The notes under the pieces were generated by a model. It saw only the letters and a list, made by a program, of their open reading frames with translations. It ran no database searches and was not told the origin of the DNA. From NCBI GenBank assembly GCA_946002345.1, contig CAMFZA010000141.1, positions 1-5,106 on the forward strand: a DNA stretch of 5,106 nt, written 5' to 3'. How positions within the stretch are numbered: position 1 is the first letter of the stretch; every line of letters begins with the position of its first letter. The stretch comes from an uncultured Phascolarctobacterium sp. GTDB taxonomy: Bacteria > Bacillota > Negativicutes > Acidaminococcales > Acidaminococcaceae. Shown here piece by piece: positions 1 through 4,903 of the stretch. Both the position numbers and the translations under genes were made by a program.

Positions 1-938
1 TCGTTTTTAGATAGTACTTTATTGTATTTCTTGTCAGCCCACATATATTCGTAAGCCAAGTTCAAATCTTTAGCTACGTCTAAGGATGCACCAACGTTGT
101 AGATTTCTTTGTCTACACCAGCTGCGGGCAGCATCTTATCAGTGTTAATACCATCAGCTTTAACGTAATTGAAGTAAGCATCAACCTTGCCAAGCTTTGC
201 TTCCAAGCCAGCTACATAAATGTCGTCACCAGCATCGCCATGGATTGCAGTATTGTCAACATCGCCCCAGTCAGCGCCTTGAGCAACAATACCATATACC
301 TTTACTTTGTCGCCATAGGACAGTTTAACGCCATCAATGTAAGCATCCAACAGGTTACCAGTGGAGAGAACTTCGTCCCAGCGACCTGCATGTACAGCTA
401 CGCCACCAATCTTGCCATCAACATAAGCGCGTTTGAATTGGGTCTTTTCATCGCCAGATTTGTTGTTAAACTCTTGGATGTTTTGCAGCATACCAGTGTA
501 GGACCACTCATCATTTACTTGCCCAGTGATCCAGATTCGGGAACGGAGGCTAGCATGGTTGCCATCATCTGCATCGGTATCAAAATAACGGAAACGAGCT
601 TGACCAGTAATCTTTACGTTGTCAGCCTTCTTTTCTAATTTTGCTACGCGCACACCCAGATTATCTAGCTCGTCAGCAAATTCTGCAGCCAGCTTGTCCA
701 CATTAGCGCCCTTTGCCATAGCACGAGCGGTAATTTGTGCCATCTCATAACGGGTCATCAGCTTGTCGCCACCAAAGGTGGTGTCGCCATAACCATCAAT
801 TACGCCAGCAGCAGCCAATTTAGCGATGCTGTCATATGCCCAGTGGCCAGCCGGTACATCAGAGAAGGGTTGTGCAGCGTAAGCGCTAGCAGTTACACCC
901 AGAGCCATAGCCATTGCTAATACTAAGGATTTTTTCAT
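1..938 (-). CDS. OmpM-like SLH-domain outer-membrane porin 1 (3' end outside window)
   Basis: About 312 codons are visible and the reading frame is open to the left edge, so the C-terminus is missing. Residues 1-21 (MKKSLVLAMAMALGVTASAYA) without the last residue form a typical signal peptide with an A-Y-A cleavage site. Residues about 23-77 are an SLH domain (FSDVPAGHWAYDSI, then GDKLMTRYEMA as the TRAE-like motif). A charged heptad-like segment (KLAAEFADELDNLGVRVAKL) follows, and from about residue 108 there are alternating beta-strand repeats such as SRIWITGQVNDEWSYTGML. In Negativicutes such proteins are trimeric porins whose SLH domains bind polyaminated peptidoglycan, giving both diffusion and envelope tethering. 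The start at 938 is fixed by the signal peptide and an AGGGAGG Shine-Dalgarno 9 bases upstream. It is a paralogue of the porin at 3181-4425: nearly identical through residue 112, divergent in the barrel. Family assignment is confident; substrate preference is unknown. Confidence 0.93.
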   Translation of the reverse strand, partial: MKKSLVLAMAMALGVTASAYAAQPFSDVPAGHWAYDSIAKLAAAGVIDGYGDTTFGGDKLMTRYEMAQITARAMAKGANVDKLAAEFADELDNLGVRVAKLEKKADNVKITGQARFRYFDTDADDGNHASLRSRIWITGQVNDEWSYTGMLQNIQEFNNKSGDEKTQFKRAYVDGKIGGVAVHAGRWDEVLSTGNLLDAYIDGVKLSYGDKVKVYGIVAQGADWGDVDNTAIHGDAGDDIYVAGLEAKLGKVDAYFNYVKADGINTDKMLPAAGVDKEIYNVGASLDVAKDLNLAYEYMWADKKYNKVLSKN

Positions 939-1104
939 TGTCTTTTCCTCCCTAAGGAAATAAATTTATTTTATAAAACACCTTAAGGATGCCTTGGCCT
1001 CCGCGCTGCCTTGCAAGAGTTGCCTCGTTTCCTCTGCTGCCTCACCTTAGCGCTAGCACTCTTCAGCTGCTTATAAACACTGGGAATAATTATATTAACT
1101 CCAT
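939..1104 (-). promoter_or_regulatory. 5' leader of porin 1 with conserved block and Shine-Dalgarno hairpin
   Basis: This is an untranslated leader of about 165 nt, counted from the predicted transcription start. Three parts recur in the porin 2 leader. The first is a 28-nt block at 1012-1039 (minus-strand core GCAGAGGAAACGAGGCAAC), 27/28 identical to 4502-4529. The second is TGTTTTATAAAA ending 31 nt before the ATG, at exactly the same distance in both genes. The third is a hairpin TTTCCT/AGGAAA (955-960 with 944-949, loop TAGGG) that encloses the ribosome-binding site. AAGAGT at 1015-1020 can also pair with ACTCTT at 1058-1063, but that pairing is not preserved in porin 2. The frame is closed by a TAA shortly before the ATG, so the leader does not extend the protein. 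Confidence 0.7.
1012..1039 (-). repeat. 28-nt leader block shared with porin 2 (copy 1)
   Basis: On the minus strand the block reads from CAGCAGAGGAAAC to CAACTCTTGCA and differs from the copy at 4502-4529 by one base (G here, A there, in the middle). The flanking leader sequence has diverged, so this block is selectively kept. It ends 73 nt before the start codon, against 76 nt in the other gene. A regulatory RNA or RNA-binding-protein target is the natural inference; no known riboswitch consensus was recognised. Confidence 0.75.
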
Positions 1105-1110
1105 ACTAAT

Positions 1111-1153
1111 ATTATAGTTAATAGTCAAACATTGAACAATTCCGATTGCTTAT
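1111..1153 (-). promoter_or_regulatory. Porin 1 promoter with shared 19-bp element
   Basis: The -10 is a perfect TATAAT (plus-strand 1111-1116). The -35 is TTGTTC (1134-1139) at a 17-bp spacer. The -35 lies inside ATAAGCAATCGGAATTGTT (1135-1153), which is repeated without change at the porin 2 promoter with the same 17-bp spacing. The element contains the inverted repeat CAAT-N4-ATTG (1137-1148), so it may also be an activator or repressor site. Transcription should start near 1104. An overlapping TTGACT/TATGGA pair was considered weaker because it is not conserved in the second copy. Confidence 0.82.
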
Positions 1154-1239
1154 TCTCTAATAAGCTAAACTGATACACATTTGTCCTTTTAAACATCCGA
1201 AGCGTTACACAAATTTCTGAAAAATCTCGCAGAATACTG

Positions 1240-1267
1240 TATACAAAATACAAAAAAGTGGTATAAT
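1240..1267 (+). promoter_or_regulatory. Promoter of the plus-strand micro-ORF unit
   Basis: A perfect TATAAT at 1262-1267 has TATACA (4 of 6 matches to TTGACA) 16 bp upstream at 1240-1245. The -35 overlaps the 8-bp palindrome TGTATACA, a possible operator. The predicted start is near 1274, giving a transcript of about 200 nt that ends at the 1435-1471 terminator. It is divergent from the porin 1 promoter, about 100 bp away. Confidence 0.65.
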
Positions 1268-1328
1268 AAGAGACGTAGAAAAGAAACAACCTTGACCACA
1301 CAACAACGGTAGCCAAGGAGGGCATATC

Positions 1329-1370
1329 ATGCAATTCGTGGAGGTGAATACACTATGTTTAGCGCAGTAG
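1329..1370 (+). CDS. 13-codon micro-ORF, possible leader peptide
   Basis: The predicted peptide is MQFVEVNTLCLAQ. It is preceded by AAGGAGGG with a 6-nt gap to the ATG, a near-perfect Shine-Dalgarno. Its last 16 nt overlap the start of the 22-codon ORF at 1355-1423 in another frame, an arrangement that can couple translation of the second ORF to the first. A weak hairpin CCTTG/CAAGG (1290-1294 with 1314-1318) would cover part of its ribosome-binding site. No family is recognised. It could be a regulatory leader peptide, or the strong site could simply help to load ribosomes for the next ORF. Confidence 0.4.
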   Translation: MQFVEVNTLCLAQ

Positions 1371-1423
1371 GTGTTAGCTTAGTATTTTTGTTCGCGTTGA
1401 CTGTTATGTGCATTTTTGAATAA
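1355..1423 (+). CDS. 22-aa hydrophobic small membrane protein
   Basis: A single predicted membrane span makes up most of this peptide: it begins MFSAVGVSLVFLFALT and ends CIFE. A GGAGGTG Shine-Dalgarno at 1340-1346 lies 8 nt before the ATG. It is the last ORF before a strong terminator, in a unit with its own promoter, so it is likely to be made. The length and single hydrophobic helix resemble small subunits of membrane complexes (KdpF- or CydX-like in size) and type I toxin peptides, but no sequence match to either is recognised, and no partner operon or antisense RNA is visible. The function is unknown. Confidence 0.55.
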   Translation: MFSAVGVSLVFLFALTVMCIFE

Positions 1424-1434
1424 TTGAGGGTATC

Positions 1435-1471
1435 AAAAACGTCCTTAGCCAGCTGGCCAAGGACGTTTTTT
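1435..1471. terminator. Bidirectional terminator between the micro-ORF unit and the kinase gene
   Basis: Stem ACGTCCTT/AAGGACGT (1439-1446 with 1459-1466) continues after an A-C mismatch with GCC/GGC around an AGCT loop. A T6 run follows on the plus strand, and an A5 run precedes it, giving T5 on the minus strand. It therefore ends the plus-strand unit 11 nt after the 22-codon ORF and also the minus-strand kinase gene that stops at 1488. Confidence 0.9.
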
Positions 1472-1487
1472 ATTGACTCTTTTTAGC

Positions 1488-2087
1488 TTACTTCTTTAAG
1501 TTTAAATCTTTTTTTACTGCATTAGCAATACCGGTAAAGTTAATTATTCTCTCTTTATCCCATTCTGATGAGTCATCATAGTAACATTCTGTTTTACGTT
1601 TCTTAAAAATACGTATAGGTTGATTGGAGTTATCATATATGTGGCAAATATCACTTACCTCTATGACCTCCTTCATAAGTTCTAAGCAGCCTTTATACCT
1701 TGCAAGAATCTTATCCTTCGGAACATCATGTCCCCCTAACAACACTCTTGATTTTATTCGATAAACATTAATTAGAGGATTCATGGTTAAGACATAGTAA
1801 CACCTAATGAAATAACCCTTTTGCTTTGCTCTCTTCAACAAATCCAAATTCCTTCTTGTAGATAGAACCGTTTCAAAGCAAAAGTTTTGCCCCTTAGCTA
1901 AATGCTCTTCCCTTTGAGATTCGGCTAATTTTGCCGCTTCTAAATCACCACAGCGTAAATTCTTTTTAATTTCATCAGCATTTATGTAATCAAAAAGTGG
2001 CCGCAATAATTCCGTAAAGGTGCTCTTCCCAGAACCATTTGGTCCCGCAAACACAACTATTTCTGGTTTCTTTTTTACATCGTTCAT
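1488..2087 (-). CDS. Zeta-toxin-like P-loop kinase (COG4185 type)
   Basis: This 199-aa cytoplasmic protein has a Walker A motif GPNGSGKST (residues 15-23), YINADEI (34-40), an FCFETVLST segment (69-77) and SRVLLGGHDVP (113-123) followed by an IxxRY element. This motif order is that of the zeta-toxin/PezT-like ATPases known as COG4185. Zeta and PezT enzymes phosphorylate UDP-N-acetylglucosamine and block wall synthesis; whether this shorter chromosomal branch does the same is not established. The start at 2087 is preferred because GTGAGG precedes it at a suitable distance; the in-frame ATG at 2126 has no ribosome-binding site. It lies 48 nt downstream of the 58-aa gene, in the same orientation, and ends at a shared terminator. 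All expected motifs are intact, so it appears functional. The coding sequence looks more AT-rich than the porins. Confidence 0.85.
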   Translation of the reverse strand: MNDVKKKPEIVVFAGPNGSGKSTFTELLRPLFDYINADEIKKNLRCGDLEAAKLAESQREEHLAKGQNFCFETVLSTRRNLDLLKRAKQKGYFIRCYYVLTMNPLINVYRIKSRVLLGGHDVPKDKILARYKGCLELMKEVIEVSDICHIYDNSNQPIRIFKKRKTECYYDDSSEWDKERIINFTGIANAVKKDLNLKK

Positions 2088-2135
2088 GATAGCCTCACTG
2101 TGAAAAGTAAATAGAAAAATCATCAAGAATTACTA

Positions 2136-2312
2136 TTATTCATTAATCTCCTCTCGAGTACCATCACTAAACACTCGATAAATCTTTTTTGTTTCCTCAT
2201 CATACTGAACAATGGGTACTCCCATGGCTTTATGCTTCATGATGGCTATTTCAACAGCGATCTTAGCTCTTTTAACTACTTCTTCATCTGTAATCGGCGC
2301 TGGTGCAATCAT
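2136..2312 (-). CDS. 58-aa protein, candidate antitoxin of the zeta-like kinase
   Basis: The protein begins MIAPAPITDEEVVKRAKIA and continues with a helix ending MKHKAMGVPIV, then a short beta-like tail with YDEETKKIYRVFSDG. AAGGAG lies 9 nt before the ATG, and an extended -10 promoter is about 60 nt upstream, so this is the first gene of a two-gene operon with the kinase. The pattern of a charged helix, KHKxxGxPIV and a lysine/aspartate strand resembles small proteins often encoded directly upstream of zeta-like kinases; this is recalled, not tested. It does not resemble the classical epsilon or PezA antitoxins and shows no helix-turn-helix. The gene is clear; the antitoxin role is inferred from position and size. 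Confidence 0.7.
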   Translation of the reverse strand: MIAPAPITDEEVVKRAKIAVEIAIMKHKAMGVPIVQYDEETKKIYRVFSDGTREEINE

Positions 2313-2374
2313 TTTTCTTTCTCCTTTCTTTCATATAGTTCATAAATCCAACAATAAAACTTTTGATTGCTCTC

Positions 2375-2383
2375 ATTATATCA
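2375..2383 (-). promoter_or_regulatory. Extended -10 promoter of the kinase cassette
   Basis: TGATATAAT fits the extended -10 form TGnTATAAT. No good -35 is present 17 bp upstream (TAGAAA), as is usual when the TGn extension is used. The predicted start near 2368 gives a leader of about 55 nt before the 58-aa gene. No clear inverted repeat for autoregulation was seen. Confidence 0.6.
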
Positions 2384-2410
2384 TTTATTGCTACTTTTTT
2401 CTAGCTAAAA

Positions 2411-2460
2411 CACAAAAGCCCCTGTCCGGCCCAGGCAAACTGCGGCCACAACAGAGGCTT
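2411..2460 (-). terminator. Rho-independent terminator after the 193-aa exported-protein gene
   Basis: A ten-pair stem AAGCCTCTGT/ACAGGGGCTT (2451-2460 with 2416-2425, one G-U) encloses an inner GGCC/GGCC pairing. On the minus strand it is followed by TTTTGTGTTTT. It lies about 50 nt past the stop at 2512 and separates that gene from the kinase cassette promoter. Confidence 0.85.
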
Positions 2461-2511
2461 CTATGGTTTGGGATGTTGTTATATGGAGTGTATGAAAAGC
2501 TAATTTAGCTT

Positions 2512-3093
2512 TTACAGCTTGGACATACGGGGAGCTTCCACAGTAACCTTCTTGACCTTCAAAATGCGGTTAACCTCCCGTTTCACATTGCGACCCCATT
2601 CATCATGGGTCCAGTCCCAACGGCTAGCTAAAGCAGCAGGAATTTCTTTATCATCAAAAATTCTGTGTTTATCGAATTCACCGGTCTGCTTATTGTAGGA
2701 AACAGCATAACCCTGCAAATCCAGCTTCAGGCGATCATCATAGCCACTATAAATAGCCTCGTCCTGGAGCACATCCAGCTGCATGGCAATGACTAAGTCC
2801 ACCTTGCCATCCTTAGCGATTTTGGCTAGGGTTGCCTGGTCGGGAACCTCCCTGCCCAGCTGAGCAGCCTCGATAGCAGCAGTCAGTTGGTCATTATCCA
2901 CCAGAACAAAGCCCTTTTGGGCGTTAATGCTATTAAGGGCATTTTTGAAATATACTTGACTAGCAATGGTATCCCCTGCTACATTATTGATGAGGGGCAA
3001 CAAAGCCACGCTAGCGGCCTCCGCTCCTAACGCAGGAATGCTCAAACACAGAGCCAATACGGTCAGTAACAAATAGCGATAAATCTTTTTCAT
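2512..3093 (-). CDS. Exported 193-aa protein with CsgG/TolB-N-like pattern
   Basis: Residues 1 to about 26 are a signal peptide (basic MKKIYRY, hydrophobic LLLTVLALCLSIPAL, then GAEA). The cysteine is not in a proper lipobox, so a soluble periplasmic protein is likelier than a lipoprotein. The mature part starts SVALLPLINNVAGD, followed by a helix, KGFVLVDNDQLTAAIE, another helix and DLVIAMQLDVLQDE. This strand-helix order (VALLP, then 'the default or known value' strand, then a variable-identity strand) recalls the CsgG/TolB N-terminal/DUF799 fold of envelope proteins, but this is a pattern match only. An AGG ribosome-binding site lies in GGCAGGTAATT before the ATG. The gene is 87 nt downstream of porin 2 with a terminator between them and only about 25 nt from that terminator to its ATG. 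A role in outer-membrane upkeep is inferred from this neighbour; the function is not known. Confidence 0.8.
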   Translation of the reverse strand: MKKIYRYLLLTVLALCLSIPALGAEAASVALLPLINNVAGDTIASQVYFKNALNSINAQKGFVLVDNDQLTAAIEAAQLGREVPDQATLAKIAKDGKVDLVIAMQLDVLQDEAIYSGYDDRLKLDLQGYAVSYNKQTGEFDKHRIFDDKEIPAALASRWDWTHDEWGRNVKREVNRILKVKKVTVEAPRMSKL

Positions 3094-3114
3094 AATTACC
3101 TGCCTTACTTGATT

Positions 3115-3146
3115 AAGAAAACGGGACTGTCGAAACAGTCCCGTTT
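3115..3146 (-). terminator. UUCG-loop terminator between porin 2 and the exported-protein gene
   Basis: A perfect 12-bp stem AAACGGGACTGT/ACAGTCCCGTTT (arms 3135-3146 and 3119-3130 on the plus strand) has a TTCG loop and is followed on the minus strand by TTTTCTT. It lies 34 nt after the porin stop. The next gene starts at 3093, too close for a separate promoter after the terminator, so this hairpin probably sets the porin to exported-protein expression ratio. Confidence 0.93.
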
Positions 3147-3180
3147 AGCATTTTAGTTAAACTTCTTATCCACTTATCGA

Positions 3181-4425
3181 TTAGAAAGTGAAGGTTACTT
3201 GAGACCACAGGGATTCATCGACGTTAGCGGTGAGGACGTTGCTGTCCAGCTTCATGTACTCGATTTGAGCTACAATGTTCTTAGCCAGTGCCCAGTTAGC
3301 GCCAACCTTCCAGCCATCATAGCCGCCGTTGCCACCTTTATGCAGATCATTAGCAAAGGAGGAAGCCCAGCCGTTGGAAATATAGGTGGATGCAGCCATA
3401 TCGTAGTAGGTTGCATACAGACCCCAGCTACCAGCCTTAGCAGCCTTAGCACCCTTGTAGTTAACGCCTACATAGTAACCGTCATCGCCATCGCTCACGC
3501 CTGCTTCATCAATGTCACCCTTCAGGTATGCTGCACGAACTGCCCAATCCTTGTCGAACTTGTAGTTAGCGCGAACTGCCCAAATGCTGTTGTCCATATT
3601 GGCCAAATCGGCATCGTTTTTAACATCAACATAAACGCCTTCCAAGCCCAGCTTGCCAACATTGCCTGCTAAGCTAATTGCGCCGTACTCTTCACCATCG
3701 TGAGCGTCACCAGCATCGATACCTGCAATATTGGTGTCACTAGAAAGCTTGCCGTATTGAGCAGTCAATTTTACATCCTTACCATAAGCAATTTTGATAG
3801 CATCGGTACGGTTGCCGTGAATTTCACCTTCCAAAATAGATTGGTTGTTACGGCCAGCTTCAACCTTCAAGCCACCCAAGCGACCGCTTACAAATGCACG
3901 TTGGAAGCGAGTTTCTTCATTACCAGCATTATCGCTATTGCCACCCTTAGTGAAATGCTGACGGTTTTCCAGCATAGCGGTGTAGGTCCAATCCTCGTTC
4001 ACTTGTCCATTAAACCAAATACGGGTACGCAGATAGGAGTTGTCTTTACCCGGAGTATCTTTGTAATCTTCATAGTGAGTACGCACTTCACCAGTGATCT
4101 TTACGTTATCAGCTTTCTTTTCCAGGTTAGCAACGCGAACGCCCAAATTATCTAGCTCGTCAGCAAATTCAGCAGCCAGCTTGTCAACATTAGCGCCTTT
4201 TGCCATAGCCTTAGCTACGATTTGAGCCATTTCATAACGGGTCATCAGTTTGTCGCCGCCGAAGGTAGCGTCGCCATAGCCTTCGATTACGCCTTCAGCA
4301 GCCAGCTTGGAAATGCTGTCATATGCCCAGTGGCCAGCCGGAACATCGGAGAACGGGTTAGCAGCGTAAGCAGAAGCAGTTACGCCCAGAGCCATAGCCA
4401 TTGCCAATACTAAAGATTTTTTCAT
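3181..4425 (-). CDS. OmpM-like SLH-domain outer-membrane porin 2 (complete)
   Basis: The 414-aa protein has a signal peptide (1-21, cleavage A-Y-A), an SLH domain at about 23-77 (FSDVPAGHWAYDSI; TRYEMA at 62-67), a likely coiled coil at 78-106 (VDKLAAEFADELDNLGVRVA), and a beta-barrel from about 108 to the end. It closes with WSQVTFTF, whose terminal phenylalanine is the usual signal for BAM-assisted barrel insertion. Length and order match OmpM/Mep45 porins of Negativicutes, which bind polyaminated peptidoglycan through the SLH domain. The start at 4425 is set by the signal peptide and GGGAGG upstream; a longer in-frame reading from 4611 lacks a ribosome-binding site and is interrupted by TAA at the matching place in porin 1. 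The barrel differs from porin 1, so the two probably differ in permeability or in exposed loops. It is followed by a terminator and the exported-protein gene. Confidence 0.96.
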   Translation of the reverse strand: MKKSLVLAMAMALGVTASAYAANPFSDVPAGHWAYDSISKLAAEGVIEGYGDATFGGDKLMTRYEMAQIVAKAMAKGANVDKLAAEFADELDNLGVRVANLEKKADNVKITGEVRTHYEDYKDTPGKDNSYLRTRIWFNGQVNEDWTYTAMLENRQHFTKGGNSDNAGNEETRFQRAFVSGRLGGLKVEAGRNNQSILEGEIHGNRTDAIKIAYGKDVKLTAQYGKLSSDTNIAGIDAGDAHDGEEYGAISLAGNVGKLGLEGVYVDVKNDADLANMDNSIWAVRANYKFDKDWAVRAAYLKGDIDEAGVSDGDDGYYVGVNYKGAKAAKAGSWGLYATYYDMAASTYISNGWASSFANDLHKGGNGGYDGWKVGANWALAKNIVAQIEYMKLDSNVLTANVDESLWSQVTFTF

Positions 4426-4501
4426 TGTTTTTTCCTCCCTTGGAAAAAGTTTTATTTTTATAAAACATCTTCTGGGAGCATCATCCTCTGCCAAAAATAC
4501 C

Positions 4502-4529
4502 TGCAAGAGTTGCCTTGTTTCCTCTGCTG
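4502..4529 (-). repeat. 28-nt leader block shared with porin 1 (copy 2)
   Basis: This is the second copy of the block at 1012-1039, with one mismatch. On the minus strand it starts CAGCAGAGGAAACAAGG and ends ACTCTTGCA, 76 nt before the ATG. Sequence on either side is largely different from porin 1, so the identity is not simply recent duplication. Confidence 0.75.
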
Positions 4530-4547
4530 TTTTTAGCACCAGATTCA

Positions 4548-4610
4548 GCACCATCCGATGATTCATAACAATGGTGCAGGGTTCGGAATAAGGCAGGACC
4601 AAACCCTGCA
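4548..4610 (-). promoter_or_regulatory. Two overlapping, mutually exclusive leader hairpins
   Basis: Hairpin one pairs TGCAGGGTT (minus, 4610-4602) with AACCCTGCA (4583-4575), extended by GG/CC past one mismatch. Hairpin two pairs GCACCAT (4577-4571) with ATGGTGC (4554-4548). They share bases 4575-4577, so the full stems cannot form together. Neither is followed by a T-run; a structural switch or mRNA-stability element is possible. Confidence 0.5.
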
Positions 4611-4612
4611 TT

Positions 4613-4677
4613 AAAAAAGGGGCTACTCGCTGATGAAGCTTTAAAACCCCACCCCTGAGGTAAATCCTGGCTTCATC
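4613..4677 (-). promoter_or_regulatory. Attenuator-like segment near the porin 2 transcript 5' end
   Basis: GATGAAGC (minus, 4677-4670) can pair with GCTTCATC (4639-4632), enclosing a GGGG. That GGGG (4650-4647) can instead pair with CCCC (4622-4619), extended by U-G and U-A, directly before a T6 run (4618-4613), which is terminator-like. The two pairings interlock, so they form either an antiterminator/terminator choice or a pseudoknot. An 11-codon ORF (ATG at 4676, stop at 4641; MKPGFTSGVGF) spans the first arm but has a poorly spaced GAGG. The terminator stem is short, so this is tentative. Confidence 0.35.
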
Positions 4678-4696
4678 GCCTCTTTTTTATGAGTAT

Positions 4697-4739
4697 ATTA
4701 TAAAATGAGGCAATGTTTTTAACAATTCCGATTGCTTAT
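4697..4739 (-). promoter_or_regulatory. Porin 2 promoter with shared 19-bp element
   Basis: TATAAT (plus-strand 4697-4702) lies 17 bp from TTGTTA (4720-4725), which overlaps ATAAGCAATCGGAATTGTT (4721-4739), identical to 1135-1153 at porin 1. The spacer sequence is unrelated in the two promoters, so the element and spacing are conserved by function. The start is expected near 4690. Upstream, 4740-4810 is very AT-rich and could act as an UP element. Confidence 0.85.
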
Positions 4740-4843
4740 ACCAGCATTAGATTATTTTATATATTAATATTTATATTTCAACTTATGCTATCATTAGTAT
4801 TATTAATGCAAAGCTGTCCCTCTTGACTTTTTTCTGTTACCAA
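4740..4843. other. AT-rich intergenic stretch, no gene seen
   Basis: No ORF with a ribosome-binding site, RNA gene or strong hairpin was found between the porin 2 promoter and the next terminator. A TTGACT at about 4823 on the plus strand has no matching -10. Confidence 0.5.
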
Positions 4844-4885
4844 CAACAAGAAAAGCCCCCTACCGCTAAAGCTGCGGTAAGGGGC
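4844..4885 (-). terminator. Terminator of the partial regulator gene
   Basis: A 12-pair stem GCCCCTTACCGC/GCGGTAGGGGGC (4874-4885 with 4855-4866, one G-U) with a 7-nt loop is followed on the minus strand by TTTTCTTG. It lies about 20 nt past the stop at 4904 and isolates this gene from the porin 2 promoter. Confidence 0.93.
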
Positions 4886-4903
4886 CTGCAGGCCTGAGGG
4901 TGC

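Larger units (their letters stand above)
4426..4690 (-). promoter_or_regulatory. Long structured 5' leader of porin 2
   Basis: The leader is about 265 nt, roughly 100 nt longer than that of porin 1. The part near the gene is shared with porin 1: the 28-nt block, TGTTTTATAAAA, and a Shine-Dalgarno hairpin TTTTTCC/GGAAAAA (4442-4448 with 4429-4435, loop AAGGGA) built from different pairs than in porin 1. The distal part is specific to this gene and holds a 9-bp hairpin, an overlapping 7-bp hairpin, and a terminator-like segment, each listed separately. No known riboswitch class was recognised. Confidence 0.65.

Noticed and set aside
1012..1039. The conserved leader block as part of a leader peptide (AEETRQLLQ in one frame of both copies)
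   Set aside because: In porin 1 that frame has a stop just upstream and no start codon, so nucleotide-level conservation is the better explanation.
1125..1334. 69-codon minus-strand ORF between porin 1 and the micro-ORF unit
   Set aside because: No ribosome-binding site; it crosses both predicted promoters and the shared 19-bp element and resembles no family.
2088..2126. Earlier ATG for the zeta-like kinase
   Set aside because: It adds a hydrophobic MMIFLFTFH segment without a ribosome-binding site; the ATG at 2087 has GTGAGG and fits the family length.
2212..2508. 98-codon plus-strand ORF
   Set aside because: It runs antisense through the 58-aa gene, its promoter and a terminator, with no ribosome-binding site.
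3199..4413. Several long plus-strand ORFs opposite porin 2, and likewise 240-920 opposite porin 1
   Set aside because: They are antisense shadows of the alanine/glycine/aspartate-rich porin codons; no initiation signals or family resemblance.
4426..4611. 62-codon in-frame extension upstream of porin 2
   Set aside because: No Shine-Dalgarno at 4611, it would bury the signal peptide, and the equivalent frame in porin 1 has a TAA.
4613..4690. Fluoride, S-box, T-box or yybP-ykoY riboswitch in the porin 2 leader
   Set aside because: Short matches such as GGCGATG are present, but the conserved cores of these classes are not.
4744..4809. GCATTA...TAATGC inverted repeat in the AT-rich spacer
   Set aside because: Six-base arms 54 nt apart in AT-rich DNA are expected by chance.
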